Below are positions 23,239 through 31,810 of a stretch of 40,406 bases of DNA, in pieces. Both the position numbers and the translations under genes were made by a program. Source of the stretch: Clostridia bacterium. GTDB taxonomy: Bacteria; Bacillota; Clostridia; Oscillospirales; Acutalibacteraceae. Under the pieces are notes generated by a model. That model worked only from the letters and a program-made list of their open reading frames with translations, searched no databases and had not been told where the DNA came from. How positions within the stretch are numbered: position 1 is the stretch's first letter; each line of letters begins with the position of its first letter. The DNA lies in assembly GCA_017409265.1 (NCBI GenBank), contig JAFQSY010000021.1, forward strand, positions 1 through 40,406, written 5' to 3'.

Positions 23239-23254
23239 GTTTCACGTGAAACGC
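23239..23254. promoter_or_regulatory. parS site (parS1), noc-parA gap
   Basis: TGTTTCACGTGAAACG matches the near-universal parS 16-mer TGTTNCACGTGAAACA at 15 of 16 positions. ParB would load here, just upstream of its own operon genes. A hairpin of AGCAGGC/GCCTGCT type follows at about 23261-23281 and may end transcripts from noc. Confidence 0.9.
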
Positions 23255-23339
23255 AAAGAGAGCAGGCAAAAAGCCTGCTCTCTCCGCTTGGATGTGGGTG
23301 TGAAAGAGAAAGATATGGTAAGTTAGAAGATATCAAAAA

Positions 23340-24170
23340 TTATGCCGATGTTTTTTTAGCCTTAATTACGCAGTTGCCTGTTTTAGGAATGCGGACTATA
23401 TATTCAATGTATTCATCGGTTTCGCTTTTTGCCGAGTCTGCTTCAATGCCTGCTCTTCTCATGGTATCAACCGCATGGTTGAGTGTATTTACAAAAATTC
23501 TCACGTCTTTAAAGAGCTTTACGGGCGGCTGTCTGCGGCGGCTGTCATTGGTCATTATCTGCGAAATAAGTCTTTCAGATTCGGCAACATTTAGCCTCTT
23601 TTCCGCAATAATTGACATTGCACGCTCCATCTGGCTGATTGATGTTAATTTCAATAATGCTCTTGCATGGCGCTCCGAAAGATTTTCCTGAATGATTTTC
23701 AGCCTTATTTCTTCGGGCAGACGGAGCAGACGAAGCTTGTTTGAGATTGTCGGGGGAGCTTTGCCGAGTTTTTTGCAGACGTCGTCACGGCTCATTCCGA
23801 AATCGACTATCAGCTTTTCAATTGCCTGCGCCTCTTCAAAAAATCCGAGGTCACTGCGCTGTACGTTTTCAAGAAGGGCAAAAAGAGCGGATTTATCATC
23901 ACTTGCTTCCATTATAATGCAAGGTATCTGCGTTATGCCGACAAGCCGTGATGCACGAAGACGTCTTTCACCCGAAATTAATTCATATTCGCCTTTGCTG
24001 TTGATTCTGACGGCAATGGGCTGAATTATTCCGTTTTGCCTTATGCTCTGGGCAAGACCTTCAAGCTCATCAAAATCAAACCGCTTTCTTGGCTGGTTGG
24101 GATTCGGATAGATTTCTTCCTGCGGAACTAAAATTATCTGTCCGCCGATTTTGTATTTACCGTTCTTCAA
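23340..24170 (-). CDS. noc: Nucleoid occlusion protein Noc (ParB paralogue)
   Basis: Noc blocks division over the nucleoid by binding its own sites and the membrane. The 276-aa ParB-like protein has the conserved ISGERRLRASRLVG and LLENVQRSDLGFFEEAQAI blocks. Its helix-turn-helix segment, KLGKAPPTISNKLRLLRLPE with SERHARALLKL, matches the NKLRLL...ERHARAL pattern of Noc rather than Spo0J. The N-terminus (MKNGKYKIGGQ) is shorter and less amphipathic than the membrane-targeting helix of Bacillus Noc, so its membrane contact is uncertain. The start is TTG at 24170, with GGGGGG 9 nt upstream inside a strong hairpin. It precedes parA, with parS1 between them. Confidence 0.88.
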   Translation of the reverse strand: MKNGKYKIGGQIILVPQEEIYPNPNQPRKRFDFDELEGLAQSIRQNGIIQPIAVRINSKGEYELISGERRLRASRLVGITQIPCIIMEASDDKSALFALLENVQRSDLGFFEEAQAIEKLIVDFGMSRDDVCKKLGKAPPTISNKLRLLRLPEEIRLKIIQENLSERHARALLKLTSISQMERAMSIIAEKRLNVAESERLISQIMTNDSRRRQPPVKLFKDVRIFVNTLNHAVDTMRRAGIEADSAKSETDEYIEYIVRIPKTGNCVIKAKKTSA

Positions 24171-24176
24171 AAATCA

Positions 24177-24227
24177 AATCCCCCCGTTCGGTTCGTTGAG
24201 TAAATCATATCACCGAAAGAGGGGATT
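24177..24227 (-). promoter_or_regulatory. Hairpin sequestering the noc ribosome-binding site
   Basis: On the minus strand a 15-nt arm (AATCCCCTCTTTCGG) pairs at 13 of 15 positions with a second arm (CCGAACGGGGGGATT) around a 21-nt loop. The second arm contains the only Shine-Dalgarno sequence for the TTG start of noc, so the folded RNA would hide it. It could also weakly terminate rsmG transcription. Confidence 0.6.
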
Positions 24228-24281
24228 GTCCAGCAAATTCATACGCCAAAAAACGGCGCAAATCTGCATTTCATATTAAAT

Positions 24282-24992
24282 TTAAAGCGGTTTTTTGGCA
24301 ATCTGTGCGGAGGGTCTGGGATATTTGGGCGGAATTTGCGATATCTTTTTGATAACAACGAGTGTTCTTTCGCCGCCGTCTGAAAGAGAAAATGACTTTT
24401 CGTCGACTATTTTACCGCCTAAAAGCTTAATTGCGGACTTTGCTTCTGCAATTTCTTCCTGCGCCTTTGCGCCTTTCATGGCTATAAAGTATCCGCCAAC
24501 CTTAACAAACGGAAGGCAGTATTCACAAAGAACGTTGAGAGCCGCAACTGCTCTGGAGCATACAAAATCAAATTTTTCTCTGTATTCCTTGCTCTGACCT
24601 GCCTCTTCAGCCCTTGTATGGAAAGTTGTTGCAATAAGACCAAGTTCATTAACGGTATTTTCGACATATTTCAGCTTTTTTGCCGTGCTGTCAACCATGG
24701 TCAGATCAAGGTCGGGTCGCATAATCAAAAGGGGAATACCCGGAAAGCCTGCACCCGTTCCGATATCCATAACCCTTGCACCGTTCGGTATATCACATGC
24801 GGTCAGAACGGAAATGCTGTCAGCAAAATGCTTTATTGCAATACCGTCGGGGTCGGTTATGGCGGTAAGATTCATTGTTTTGTTTTGTTCAACAAGCAGG
24901 TCTGAAAGCAAATCAAAGCGCTTTAACTGCTCATCGGTGAGCGAAAGACCGAGCTTTTCGGCATCGGATATTAAAAGTGAGGTGTTAAACAT
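24282..24992 (-). CDS. rsmG: 16S rRNA (guanine-N7) methyltransferase RsmG
   Basis: RsmG (GidB) uses S-adenosylmethionine to methylate a conserved guanine (G527 in E. coli numbering) of 16S rRNA. The 236-aa product has [20 protein letters not shown] and the SAM-binding block [20 protein letters not shown], followed by [19 protein letters not shown] proline- and lysine-rich tail ([18 protein letters not shown]) ends the protein and contains the normal RsmG C-terminal motif. The ATG overlaps the mnmG stop by 8 nt, the classic gidA-gidB coupling. noc follows after 111 nt. Confidence 0.96.
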   Translation of the reverse strand: MFNTSLLISDAEKLGLSLTDEQLKRFDLLSDLLVEQNKTMNLTAITDPDGIAIKHFADSISVLTACDIPNGARVMDIGTGAGFPGIPLLIMRPDLDLTMVDSTAKKLKYVENTVNELGLIATTFHTRAEEAGQSKEYREKFDFVCSRAVAALNVLCEYCLPFVKVGGYFIAMKGAKAQEEIAEAKSAIKLLGGKIVDEKSFSLSDGGERTLVVIKKISQIPPKYPRPSAQIAKKPL

Positions 24993-26859
24993 TTATATGA
25001 TTCCTCTCAAGATAGATAAGTAAAACCGAGATATCGGCAGGGGAAACGCCCGAAATTCTTGATGCCTGACCGACAGTTTCGGGTCGGATTTTGCAAAGCT
25101 TTTCGATAGCTTCAAGGCGCAGACCCGTAATTTCATTATAATCAAGGTCTTTCGGCAGTCGCTTTACTTCAAGTCGGCGCAAATCGTTAATCTGCAACTG
25201 CTGGCGCTTGATATAACCCTCGTATTTTATGTCAATTTCAACCTGCTCAAAAACCTCGTCGGGAAGGTCAGGTCGGGTTTTATCAAACGGAGTGAGCGCT
25301 TCATAATCAATCTGCGGTCTGCGCAACAGCTCAATCATCTTAAGACCTTTTTCAAGAGCGGATGTTCCACGTGAAACAAGCATTGCATCTATTTCATCCG
25401 TCTTTGGAATGGAAAGGTTTTCAACTCTTTCGCGTTCCTCGGCGATAAGTTCAAGCTTTTTGAGGAATGCATTATATCTTTCCTCGCTGATAAGACCTGC
25501 CTTATAGCCGATTTCGGTGAGTCTGCGGTCGGCATTATCCTGACGGAGAATAAGGCGGTATTCGGAGCGGGAAGTCATCATTCGGTAGGGGTCGGAGCAG
25601 CCTTTGGTTACCAAATCATCAATAAGTGTACCGATGTAAGAGGTTGTGCGGTCAAGAATGACAGGTTCTTTGCCCTGAATTTTGAGAGCGGCATTCATGC
25701 CTGCAACAAGGCCCTGTGCGGCGGCTTCTTCATATCCGCTCGAGCCGTTGAACTGACCTGCGCCGTAAAGACCTTCAAAATCTTTAAATTCGAGTGTCTG
25801 TCGCAGAGAAAGAGGGTCAACGCAGTCGTATTCAATCGCATATGCAGTGCGCAAAAACTCTGCTTTTTCAAGACCGGGGATGCTGTGAACGATTTTGAGC
25901 TGAACATCCTCGGGCAGAGATGACGAAAGACCCTGAAGATACATTTCGTCTGTGTTTGCGCCGCAGGGCTCAACAAATATCTGATGGCGTTCTTTTTCGG
26001 AGAAACGCACGATTTTATCTTCAATGCTCGGGCAGTAACGGGGACCTACGCCGTCAATTTTGCCCGAATAAAGGGGGGAGCGGTGAAGATTTTTAAGGAT
26101 AATACGCTTTGTTTCTTCGCCCGTGTATGTAATATAGCAAGGTTCTGTGTTTCTGACTTCGATATCTTTATTAAATGAAAAATGGGTGATTTTTTCATCG
26201 CCGTACTGCGGCTCAAGGTTTTCAATATCAACACTTCGGCGGTTGATTCTCGGCGGAGTACCTGTTTTGAAGCGGCGGGTGAGAACTCCGAGCCTTTTGA
26301 GTGACTCGGCAAGCTCAACTGACGGGAACATTCCGTCGGGTCCGCTTTCATAGGAAATGTCACCGATGAAAATTTTGCCTGCAAGGAAGGTGCCCGTTGC
26401 GATTATGACAGCCTTGACTCTGTGGAGCGCTTCAAGTCGGGTTTTGAGAATCCATTCATCGCCGTCACGGCGTATATCAACAATCTCTGCCTGACGGAGA
26501 AAAAGATTTTCCTGCTTTTCGAGTGCGAACTTCATATAGTCGCAGTATCCGCGGCGGTCTATCTGCGCTCTTAAGCTGTGAACGGCAGGACCTTTGCCGA
26601 GATTTAGCATTCTGTTTTGCAGAGTATTTTTATCAGCGGCAATACCCATCTCGCCGCCGAGCGCATCAATCTCACGGACAAGGTGTCCTTTTGAGGTACC
26701 GCCGATTGACGGGTTGCACGGCATGTTGCCGACCCAGTCAAGATTGATTGTGAAAACGGCGGTTTTGCATCCGAGACGTGCAGCAGCAAGACCTGCTTCA
26801 ATTCCCGCATGTCCTGCGCCGATAACCGCAATATCAAAATTTTCAGAAATGTACTCCAT
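24985..26859 (-). CDS. mnmG: tRNA uridine 5-carboxymethylaminomethyl modification enzyme MnmG
   Basis: MnmG (GidA) is an FAD enzyme that, with MnmE, modifies the wobble uridine of several tRNAs. The FAD-binding motif is [18 protein letters not shown]. Other family blocks are [41 protein letters not shown], the substrate region [15 protein letters not shown] and [17 protein letters not shown]. The start is ATG 26859, with GTGGAG 6 nt upstream; a GTG four codons earlier lacks a site. The length of about 624 aa is normal. A perfect parS site lies inside the coding region. The upstream gap to mnmE (170 nt) contains a long hairpin. Confidence 0.96.
   Translation of the reverse strand: MEYISENFDIAVIGAGHAGIEAGLAAARLGCKTAVFTINLDWVGNMPCNPSIGGTSKGHLVREIDALGGEMGIAADKNTLQNRMLNLGKGPAVHSLRAQIDRRGYCDYMKFALEKQENLFLRQAEIVDIRRDGDEWILKTRLEALHRVKAVIIATGTFLAGKIFIGDISYESGPDGMFPSVELAESLKRLGVLTRRFKTGTPPRINRRSVDIENLEPQYGDEKITHFSFNKDIEVRNTEPCYITYTGEETKRIILKNLHRSPLYSGKIDGVGPRYCPSIEDKIVRFSEKERHQIFVEPCGANTDEMYLQGLSSSLPEDVQLKIVHSIPGLEKAEFLRTAYAIEYDCVDPLSLRQTLEFKDFEGLYGAGQFNGSSGYEEAAAQGLVAGMNAALKIQGKEPVILDRTTSYIGTLIDDLVTKGCSDPYRMMTSRSEYRLILRQDNADRRLTEIGYKAGLISEERYNAFLKKLELIAEERERVENLSIPKTDEIDAMLVSRGTSALEKGLKMIELLRRPQIDYEALTPFDKTRPDLPDEVFEQVEIDIKYEGYIKRQQLQINDLRRLEVKRLPKDLDYNEITGLRLEAIEKLCKIRPETVGQASRISGVSPADISVLLIYLERNHINV
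25363..25378. promoter_or_regulatory. parS site (parS2), inside mnmG
   Basis: TGTTCCACGTGAAACA is a perfect match to TGTTNCACGTGAAACA. It is read through as part of the mnmG coding sequence (LVSRGTSA). It lies 2.1 kb from parS1. parS sites embedded in genes near oriC are usual in Firmicutes. Confidence 0.93.
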
Positions 26860-26893
26860 AAAAAACTCCACAATATAATAAAAATAACCTCTC

Positions 26894-26961
26894 GATTACA
26901 GCCGATAGAAATTTTTAAAACGATGCACAGCTCATTTTGATTTGCGCTATCGTCTGTAATC
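26894..26961 (-). other. Long hairpin in the mnmE-mnmG gap
   Basis: GATTACAGCCGATAG (26894-26908) and CTATCGTCTGTAATC (26947-26961) pair at 14 of 15 positions around a 38-nt loop. A perfect 14-bp palindrome, AAAACAGCTGTTTT (26994-27007), lies between it and the mnmE stop. It probably shapes the transcript upstream of mnmG. No known RNA family was recognised. Confidence 0.55.
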
Positions 26962-27029
26962 AAAAATCACTGTTTTGATGCGAAATAAGAATAAAAAACA
27001 GCTGTTTTAATTACAATAAAGAATAATAA

Positions 27030-28397
27030 TTACTTTCCAACACAAAAACGTGAGAAAACTTCATCGACGACTGCCGAGGTAGCTTTTTCGCCCGTGAGCT
27101 GAAGAAGAGCGTCGATTGCGCAGTCGGCGCAGACATTGACCGCATCAAGAGTGACTCCGCAGTTGATTGCGTCAATCGCCTCTTCGATGCTTGCGAGCGC
27201 ATTCACGCAACATTGGCGCTGACGTTCACTTGTCAGGCATGCGGCGTTCGGATTAAATTCATCGGTTGAAAAAATCTCGGCAACCGCTTTTTCAAGCTCT
27301 CCCCTGCCCTCTCCCGTTGAAGCCGAAAGTTCGACGGAATGTGCAAAAGCATCTTCGATAATTTTTCTGTCTGCCGCAAGAGGCAGGTCGGATTTATTGA
27401 GAAGAGCAATCGCTCTTTTAGATTCGCATTGGCTGATGATGTCAAGGTCGTCGGCGGTCAGAGGCACGCTGCCGTCAAAAACGGCAAGCACCAATTCCGC
27501 GCGCTCAAGGCGTCGCTTTGCAAGATTAACACCGATATTTTCAACAACATTCTCGGTTTCACGGATTCCTGCCGTATCGGCAACACGCATGATAATTTCG
27601 CCAAGAACGATTTTTTCTTCAACAACGTCACGGGTAGTGCCTGCAATATCGGTAACAATAGAACGTTCAAAGCCCGTGAGCAGATTCATCAGCGTTGATT
27701 TGCCGACGTTGGGTCTGCCGACGATGACAGCATCAATTCCGTCGGTTACGGCACGTCCGCAGTCATAGCGTCTGATTATTTCTTTAAGAGAATTTTTAGC
27801 AGATTCAAATACAGGGAGCATGTCCGCAGCGTCTGTGTCCTCAATATCCTCGTCAGGATAGTCAACCCAAGCGGCAAGAGATGCGCAGATTGCGATTATT
27901 GAATCGGCAACTCCCCTGATTTCACGGCTTAAGTTGCCGTCAAGAGTGTTGAGTGCGGCGGTTGCAGCCTGCTTGCCCGATGCACCGATAAGCGCCATAA
28001 CGCTTTCGGCAGCGGCAAGGTCGATTTTTCCGTTGAGGAAGGCACGCTTTGTAAATTCACCTGCTTCGGCAGGCTGTGCACCTGCATCAAGAGCAGCGCG
28101 GAGCACCTGCTTTGTGACGTAAAGTCCGCCGTGGCAAGAAATCTCCGCAACGTCCTCGCCCGTATAGCTTTTCGGAGCACGAAAAACGAGGCAGACTGCC
28201 TCGTCAATTTTTTCATTATTATAATAAACGCTTCCGAAATAGGCGCAGTAGCCCTTGCTGTCTGCAACGGATTTACTGCTAACGGGCTTGAAAATTTTTG
28301 ATGCAGTTTCAAGCGCATTTTCGCCCGAGATGCGGACTATTCCGATTCCACCGGGTGCATTCGGAGTTGCAATGGCGGCGATGGTTTTGTTATCCAT
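27030..28397 (-). CDS. mnmE: tRNA modification GTPase MnmE (TrmE)
   Basis: MnmE is a GTPase that pairs with MnmG to form the 5-carboxymethylaminomethyl or aminomethyl group on wobble U34. The N-terminal tetrahydrofolate-binding domain includes IAAIATPNAPGGIGIVRISG and AEISCHGGLYVTKQVL. The G domain shows GRPNVGKSTLMN (about residues 220-231), DIAGTTRD and DTAGIRETE; the NKSD motif reads LNKSDLP. The C-terminus ends FCVGK, the catalytic CxGK motif. The 455 aa are standard. It starts 12 nt after the MinD-like gene on the same strand. Confidence 0.97.
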   Translation of the reverse strand: MDNKTIAAIATPNAPGGIGIVRISGENALETASKIFKPVSSKSVADSKGYCAYFGSVYYNNEKIDEAVCLVFRAPKSYTGEDVAEISCHGGLYVTKQVLRAALDAGAQPAEAGEFTKRAFLNGKIDLAAAESVMALIGASGKQAATAALNTLDGNLSREIRGVADSIIAICASLAAWVDYPDEDIEDTDAADMLPVFESAKNSLKEIIRRYDCGRAVTDGIDAVIVGRPNVGKSTLMNLLTGFERSIVTDIAGTTRDVVEEKIVLGEIIMRVADTAGIRETENVVENIGVNLAKRRLERAELVLAVFDGSVPLTADDLDIISQCESKRAIALLNKSDLPLAADRKIIEDAFAHSVELSASTGEGRGELEKAVAEIFSTDEFNPNAACLTSERQRQCCVNALASIEEAIDAINCGVTLDAVNVCADCAIDALLQLTGEKATSAVVDEVFSRFCVGK

Positions 28398-28409
28398 AAA
28401 AATACCTCT

Positions 28410-29132
28410 TTATTCGCAGATAAGCGGCACACGCTTGCCGGTAATTCTCATGGCGATTCGGTTAAACGCAAGCGATGATGGAGCATCGGCTTCGGGTGAC
28501 TTGCCCGTTACGGAGCTGAAAGAGATATTGATATCTCTGGGAATGACGCCGATAAGCTGAACGCCTGTTTCATCAATGCATTGGTCGATGTTGAGCAGCT
28601 TGCGCTTGCAGGCAGGCTTTACTTCAAACATATTTATAACCAAACGGATATCTTCTATTTTTGCCCTGCGAAGCTCTTCAAAGGCTCTCGCACAGCTTCT
28701 CACGCACACGAAGTCCGCCGTTGAGATAACGATTGCACGGTCAGCGGCAGCGGCGGGAACGGTCAGTCCCCTGTCGATGCCTGCAGGCGCATCAAGGAAT
28801 ATGTAATCATAATCATCCGAAAAGGAGCGGAAAAGTTTTGAAACATTTTCGGTGGTAAATGCATCGTCAAAGCTTCTCGGAGCGGCAAGAAAATCAACTC
28901 TGCCCTTTATCAGTGCCTGCTCACGGGTGCATCTTTCAAGCAGCAAATCGCCCCAGTCGAAAACAACGTTTTCTGTTACGCCGAACATCAGGTCAAGCGA
29001 ACGCAGACCGATATCGCAATCAGCCGCAAGCACTTTTTTGCCGAGGTCGGCAAGTGCGTTTGATATTCCGCTCACGAAGGTTGATTTTCCCGAGCCGCCT
29101 TTTCCCGAGGCAACGAGAATGATTTGAGCCAT
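28410..29132 (-). CDS. minD: MinD-like P-loop ATPase
   Basis: This 240-aa ATPase belongs to the MinD/ParA class. The deviant Walker A GKGGSGKST (residues 10-18) carries the signature lysine. ADCDIGLRSLDLMFGV is a strong MinD block, and YIFLDAPAGIDRGLTVPAAA and DFVCVRSCARAFEELR follow. MinD positions the division septum with MinC. The protein is shorter than typical MinD (about 265 aa) and ends ITGKRVPLICE, without the usual amphipathic membrane-targeting helix. No minC or minE is found nearby. It lies between PBP2 and mnmE. Either it is a septum-site MinD that binds the membrane in another way, or a MinD relative with a different partner. Confidence 0.8.
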   Translation of the reverse strand: MAQIILVASGKGGSGKSTFVSGISNALADLGKKVLAADCDIGLRSLDLMFGVTENVVFDWGDLLLERCTREQALIKGRVDFLAAPRSFDDAFTTENVSKLFRSFSDDYDYIFLDAPAGIDRGLTVPAAAADRAIVISTADFVCVRSCARAFEELRRAKIEDIRLVINMFEVKPACKRKLLNIDQCIDETGVQLIGVIPRDINISFSSVTGKSPEADAPSSLAFNRIAMRITGKRVPLICE

Positions 29133-29151
29133 AGAGATGCTCCTTTCGGTT

Positions 29152-29205
29152 AAGTGAAGAGATAAAAGTGAAGAGTGAAGAGTTTCGGATAGGCTCCGCC
29201 TATTC
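29152..29205 (+). repeat. Modular intergenic repeat, partial copy R5 (arm-B)
   Basis: One arm (AGTGAAGAGATAAAAGTGAA and following) is joined to module B (GGATAGGCTCCGCCTAT). Module A and the second arm are missing. It lies within the mre-par gene series, between the PBP2 stop and the minD start, and just upstream of the minD ribosome-binding site. Confidence 0.75.
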
Positions 29206-29212
29206 TGTAAAA

Positions 29213-31264
29213 TTAAGGTATAAGTGTATTTTCGGGCTGATAGAGCTCCATTGAATCGCTCTGACCGAAATAATAGTCAACAATTTCTGCAACAACGGGG
29301 GCAACAAATGCGCCCGAGGTCATGCCCTCGCCGACAACCGCAACTGCGATTTCGGGGTTTTCATAGGGAGCGAAAGCAATAAGGAAACCGTTGTTAATCT
29401 TAACTGAAACGCCGTCAATCTGACGGATTTCCTGTGAAGTACCTGTTTTTGCGGCAACCTTGACGGGAAGACCTGCAAAATAGCTTGAGCAGTAGCCCGT
29501 AGTACCAACCTCGAGCATACCCTGCTTTACAGTATTGAGGGTTTCGGCGGAAACACCTGTTTCAGCAACTATTTCGGGCTTTGTTTCAAGAACATTCTGC
29601 GAATAATCGTAGCTCTTGATGCACTTTACAAAATGTGTTTTATATCTGGTGCCGCCGTTTGCGATGGTTGCACAATAATTAGCGAGCTGAATGGGTGAGA
29701 AAAGATTGCCTGCCTGACCGATTGCCGACTGAACGGTATAACCGGGCAGCCATTTCTGGTTGAGGGTTGCACGGTATTCGGGGCTGTCAAGAACGCCCGA
29801 AGCCTCGCCGAGTTCACAGCCCGTTTTTGAGCCGAGCCCGAAAAGGGTTCTGTATTCATTCATCTTTTCGATACCGAGGTTTTTGCCGACTTCGTAAAAG
29901 AAGGTGTTGCAGGATTCATCAATTGCGTGAACAACGTCAACAAACCTGCTGTCATGCGACTGCTCACACTTGAACTGCTGACCGAGGTAGGTATAAAGTC
30001 CGCTGCAATAGAAGGTGTATTCGGTGTCGATAATCCCCTCTTCGAGAGCGGCGATTGCAACCGAGGGCTTCATGGTTGAGCCCGTTGCATAGGTCGAAAG
30101 AAGAGCTCTGTTCCAGAGAGGAGAGCCGGGCGCTGTGTTAAGCTCGGCAACATTTTCGCTGTAGGTTGAAATATCATAGGTCGGATAGGTTGTGCAAGCA
30201 AGGATGGCACCCGTTTTGCAGTTGATGACAACCGCGGCACCTGCGTTTTCAACCATATTGCCTTTTGAGCCTGCATAGTCCCAGAGTGCCTTTTCAAGGG
30301 CTTTGTTTGTGACATCTTGAAGCCCTGCATTTATTGTCAAAACAACGGTGTTGCCGTGAATCGGGTCTGTTGTGACCTCGGTTGTGCGGTTGCCGTCGCC
30401 GTCGGTATAAATAGTTGCCTCACCGTCAGTGCCCTTGAGATATTTTTCCATTGCGGATTCGATTCCGCTTTTGCCGATAAAATCGGTGATTTTATAACCC
30501 TCGTTCTTCTTTTCGCTGTATTCATCAGCATCAATCGCACCGATTCTGCCGAGAATATGGGGCGCAAGAGAGCCGTCGGCATATTTGCGAACAGGCACAA
30601 CCTGAACGTCAACTCCCTTGAAATAACCGCTGTTTTCTTTTATCTTGGCGATTATCTCTTCGGGCACGTCAAGGGCAAATGTATATGGATTTCCGATTCG
30701 GAAATATATTCTTTCCATTTCATAGCGGACCGCTGCAATTTTTCTTGCCGCCTGCGCGGAATATTGCTCAAGCTCATATCGGTCAATAAGCGCATCAAAG
30801 CAGTTTTGTGCCGTTGCGTAATCGTTGAGTTTGAGCCTGTCCTTGCTTTTCATTTCTTTGATTTCGTTTTCGCTGTCCTCTTTGAAAGCGATTGTGCCGT
30901 TTGCATCAAAAACAAGGGGCAAAGTGTCGGTCCATTCGAGAGAATTGCTCTCAAAAAGCTGAATTAATGAGTTTATAATTTCGTTTCGCTGTGAATGCTC
31001 GCTTGATGAAGGAAAATATGCCGCATCAAAGATAACGGAATACCCCTGGTCGTTATAGACGAGAGGTTTTCCCTGTTCATCAACGATTTCGCCTCTTGCT
31101 GCGGAAATCGGAGCAGTGTTTGCAGAAACGGAGGAGCTTGCGGCATCATATTTTTCGCCGTCAATTATCTGGATTTTAACAAGGTCAAATCCGAAAAAAA
31201 CAAGGAGGGAAAGAATAACAGTAACAGAAATAATCCGCCTTTTTGCGGTTATTTTAGCATGCAT
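29213..31264 (-). CDS. mrdA: Penicillin-binding protein 2 (elongasome transpeptidase)
   Basis: This is a class B PBP of 683 aa that crosslinks peptidoglycan during cell elongation, working with MreBCD and RodA. A short cytoplasmic start and one membrane helix (about residues 10-30) lead to the dimerisation domain (about 55-300; GRIGAIDADEYSEK region) and the transpeptidase. Its active-site motifs are STMK (396-399), SCN (451-453) and KTG (606-608). GGGGG lies about 8 nt before the ATG. It directly follows mreD, the usual mreBCD-mrdA order. No rodA is seen here. Confidence 0.93.
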   Translation of the reverse strand: MHAKITAKRRIISVTVILSLLVFFGFDLVKIQIIDGEKYDAASSSVSANTAPISAARGEIVDEQGKPLVYNDQGYSVIFDAAYFPSSSEHSQRNEIINSLIQLFESNSLEWTDTLPLVFDANGTIAFKEDSENEIKEMKSKDRLKLNDYATAQNCFDALIDRYELEQYSAQAARKIAAVRYEMERIYFRIGNPYTFALDVPEEIIAKIKENSGYFKGVDVQVVPVRKYADGSLAPHILGRIGAIDADEYSEKKNEGYKITDFIGKSGIESAMEKYLKGTDGEATIYTDGDGNRTTEVTTDPIHGNTVVLTINAGLQDVTNKALEKALWDYAGSKGNMVENAGAAVVINCKTGAILACTTYPTYDISTYSENVAELNTAPGSPLWNRALLSTYATGSTMKPSVAIAALEEGIIDTEYTFYCSGLYTYLGQQFKCEQSHDSRFVDVVHAIDESCNTFFYEVGKNLGIEKMNEYRTLFGLGSKTGCELGEASGVLDSPEYRATLNQKWLPGYTVQSAIGQAGNLFSPIQLANYCATIANGGTRYKTHFVKCIKSYDYSQNVLETKPEIVAETGVSAETLNTVKQGMLEVGTTGYCSSYFAGLPVKVAAKTGTSQEIRQIDGVSVKINNGFLIAFAPYENPEIAVAVVGEGMTSGAFVAPVVAEIVDYYFGQSDSMELYQPENTLIP

Positions 31265-31291
31265 GTATTTTACCCCCTTTTTTATAAAAGT

Positions 31292-31810
31292 TTATTCTTC
31301 AATGAATTTTTTCTCAACCGAGCGTATGATAATAAATATCAGCGGAACAAAAACGACGGTATAGACGATACCCGGAAGATAATAGCGCAGGAGCATATAA
31401 ACTACGCTGTCAAGCCCTGCGAAAACATAGTGGAAAAGCCAATAGGTTATATTGTATAAAATTGTTGAAACGGTTGAAAGAATGACTGCTGTCACAACAT
31501 TATTTCGCATAATTGTGTTGATAAGAGTTCCGCAAAGAAAGCCGACTGCCGTTAAAAACAGCGCATTGAAGCTTGCGCCCGATGCGGTTATATCCCAGAG
31601 AGCACCTGCGAAAAGGCCGAGCGCCATGCCGCACAAGTCACGCTCAAACATTGATATACAGACAACCACGGGTATAAGCAATAAAGCCCTGACGCCGAAA
31701 ATCTGCGGAAAAAATCCGTCGGTATTCTGAACAACGGAAATCAGCAGCAGAATCAGTGCAAGGCATATCCTGCGGATTATCAACTTTTTGCGTTGTGTTT
31801 CAATGGTCAT
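31292..31810 (-). CDS. mreD: Rod shape-determining protein MreD
   Basis: MreD is the small multi-pass partner of MreC in the elongasome. The 172-aa product has five to six hydrophobic segments, including ICLALILLLISVVQNTDGFF, ALLLIPVVVCISMFE and GMALGLFAGALWDITASGAS; the last holds the typical G-x-x-x-D pattern of the family. The tail (FVPLIFIIIRSVEKKFIEE) is basic. The ATG overlaps the mreC stop by 4 nt. mrdA follows after 27 nt. Sequence conservation in MreD is low, so context matters in the call. Confidence 0.9.
   Translation of the reverse strand: MTIETQRKKLIIRRICLALILLLISVVQNTDGFFPQIFGVRALLLIPVVVCISMFERDLCGMALGLFAGALWDITASGASFNALFLTAVGFLCGTLINTIMRNNVVTAVILSTVSTILYNITYWLFHYVFAGLDSVVYMLLRYYLPGIVYTVVFVPLIFIIIRSVEKKFIEE

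Noticed and set aside
20551-24170. Noc-binding sites of the ATTTCCCGGGAAAT type
   Set aside because: I found no convincing match in the window. The TTTTCCCGAGG runs near 29.1 kb are not palindromic.
30317-30967. 216-aa plus-strand frame opposite mrdA
   Set aside because: It is a shadow of the PBP2 codons. It has no ribosome-binding site, an implausible composition, and the opposite strand carries all catalytic motifs.
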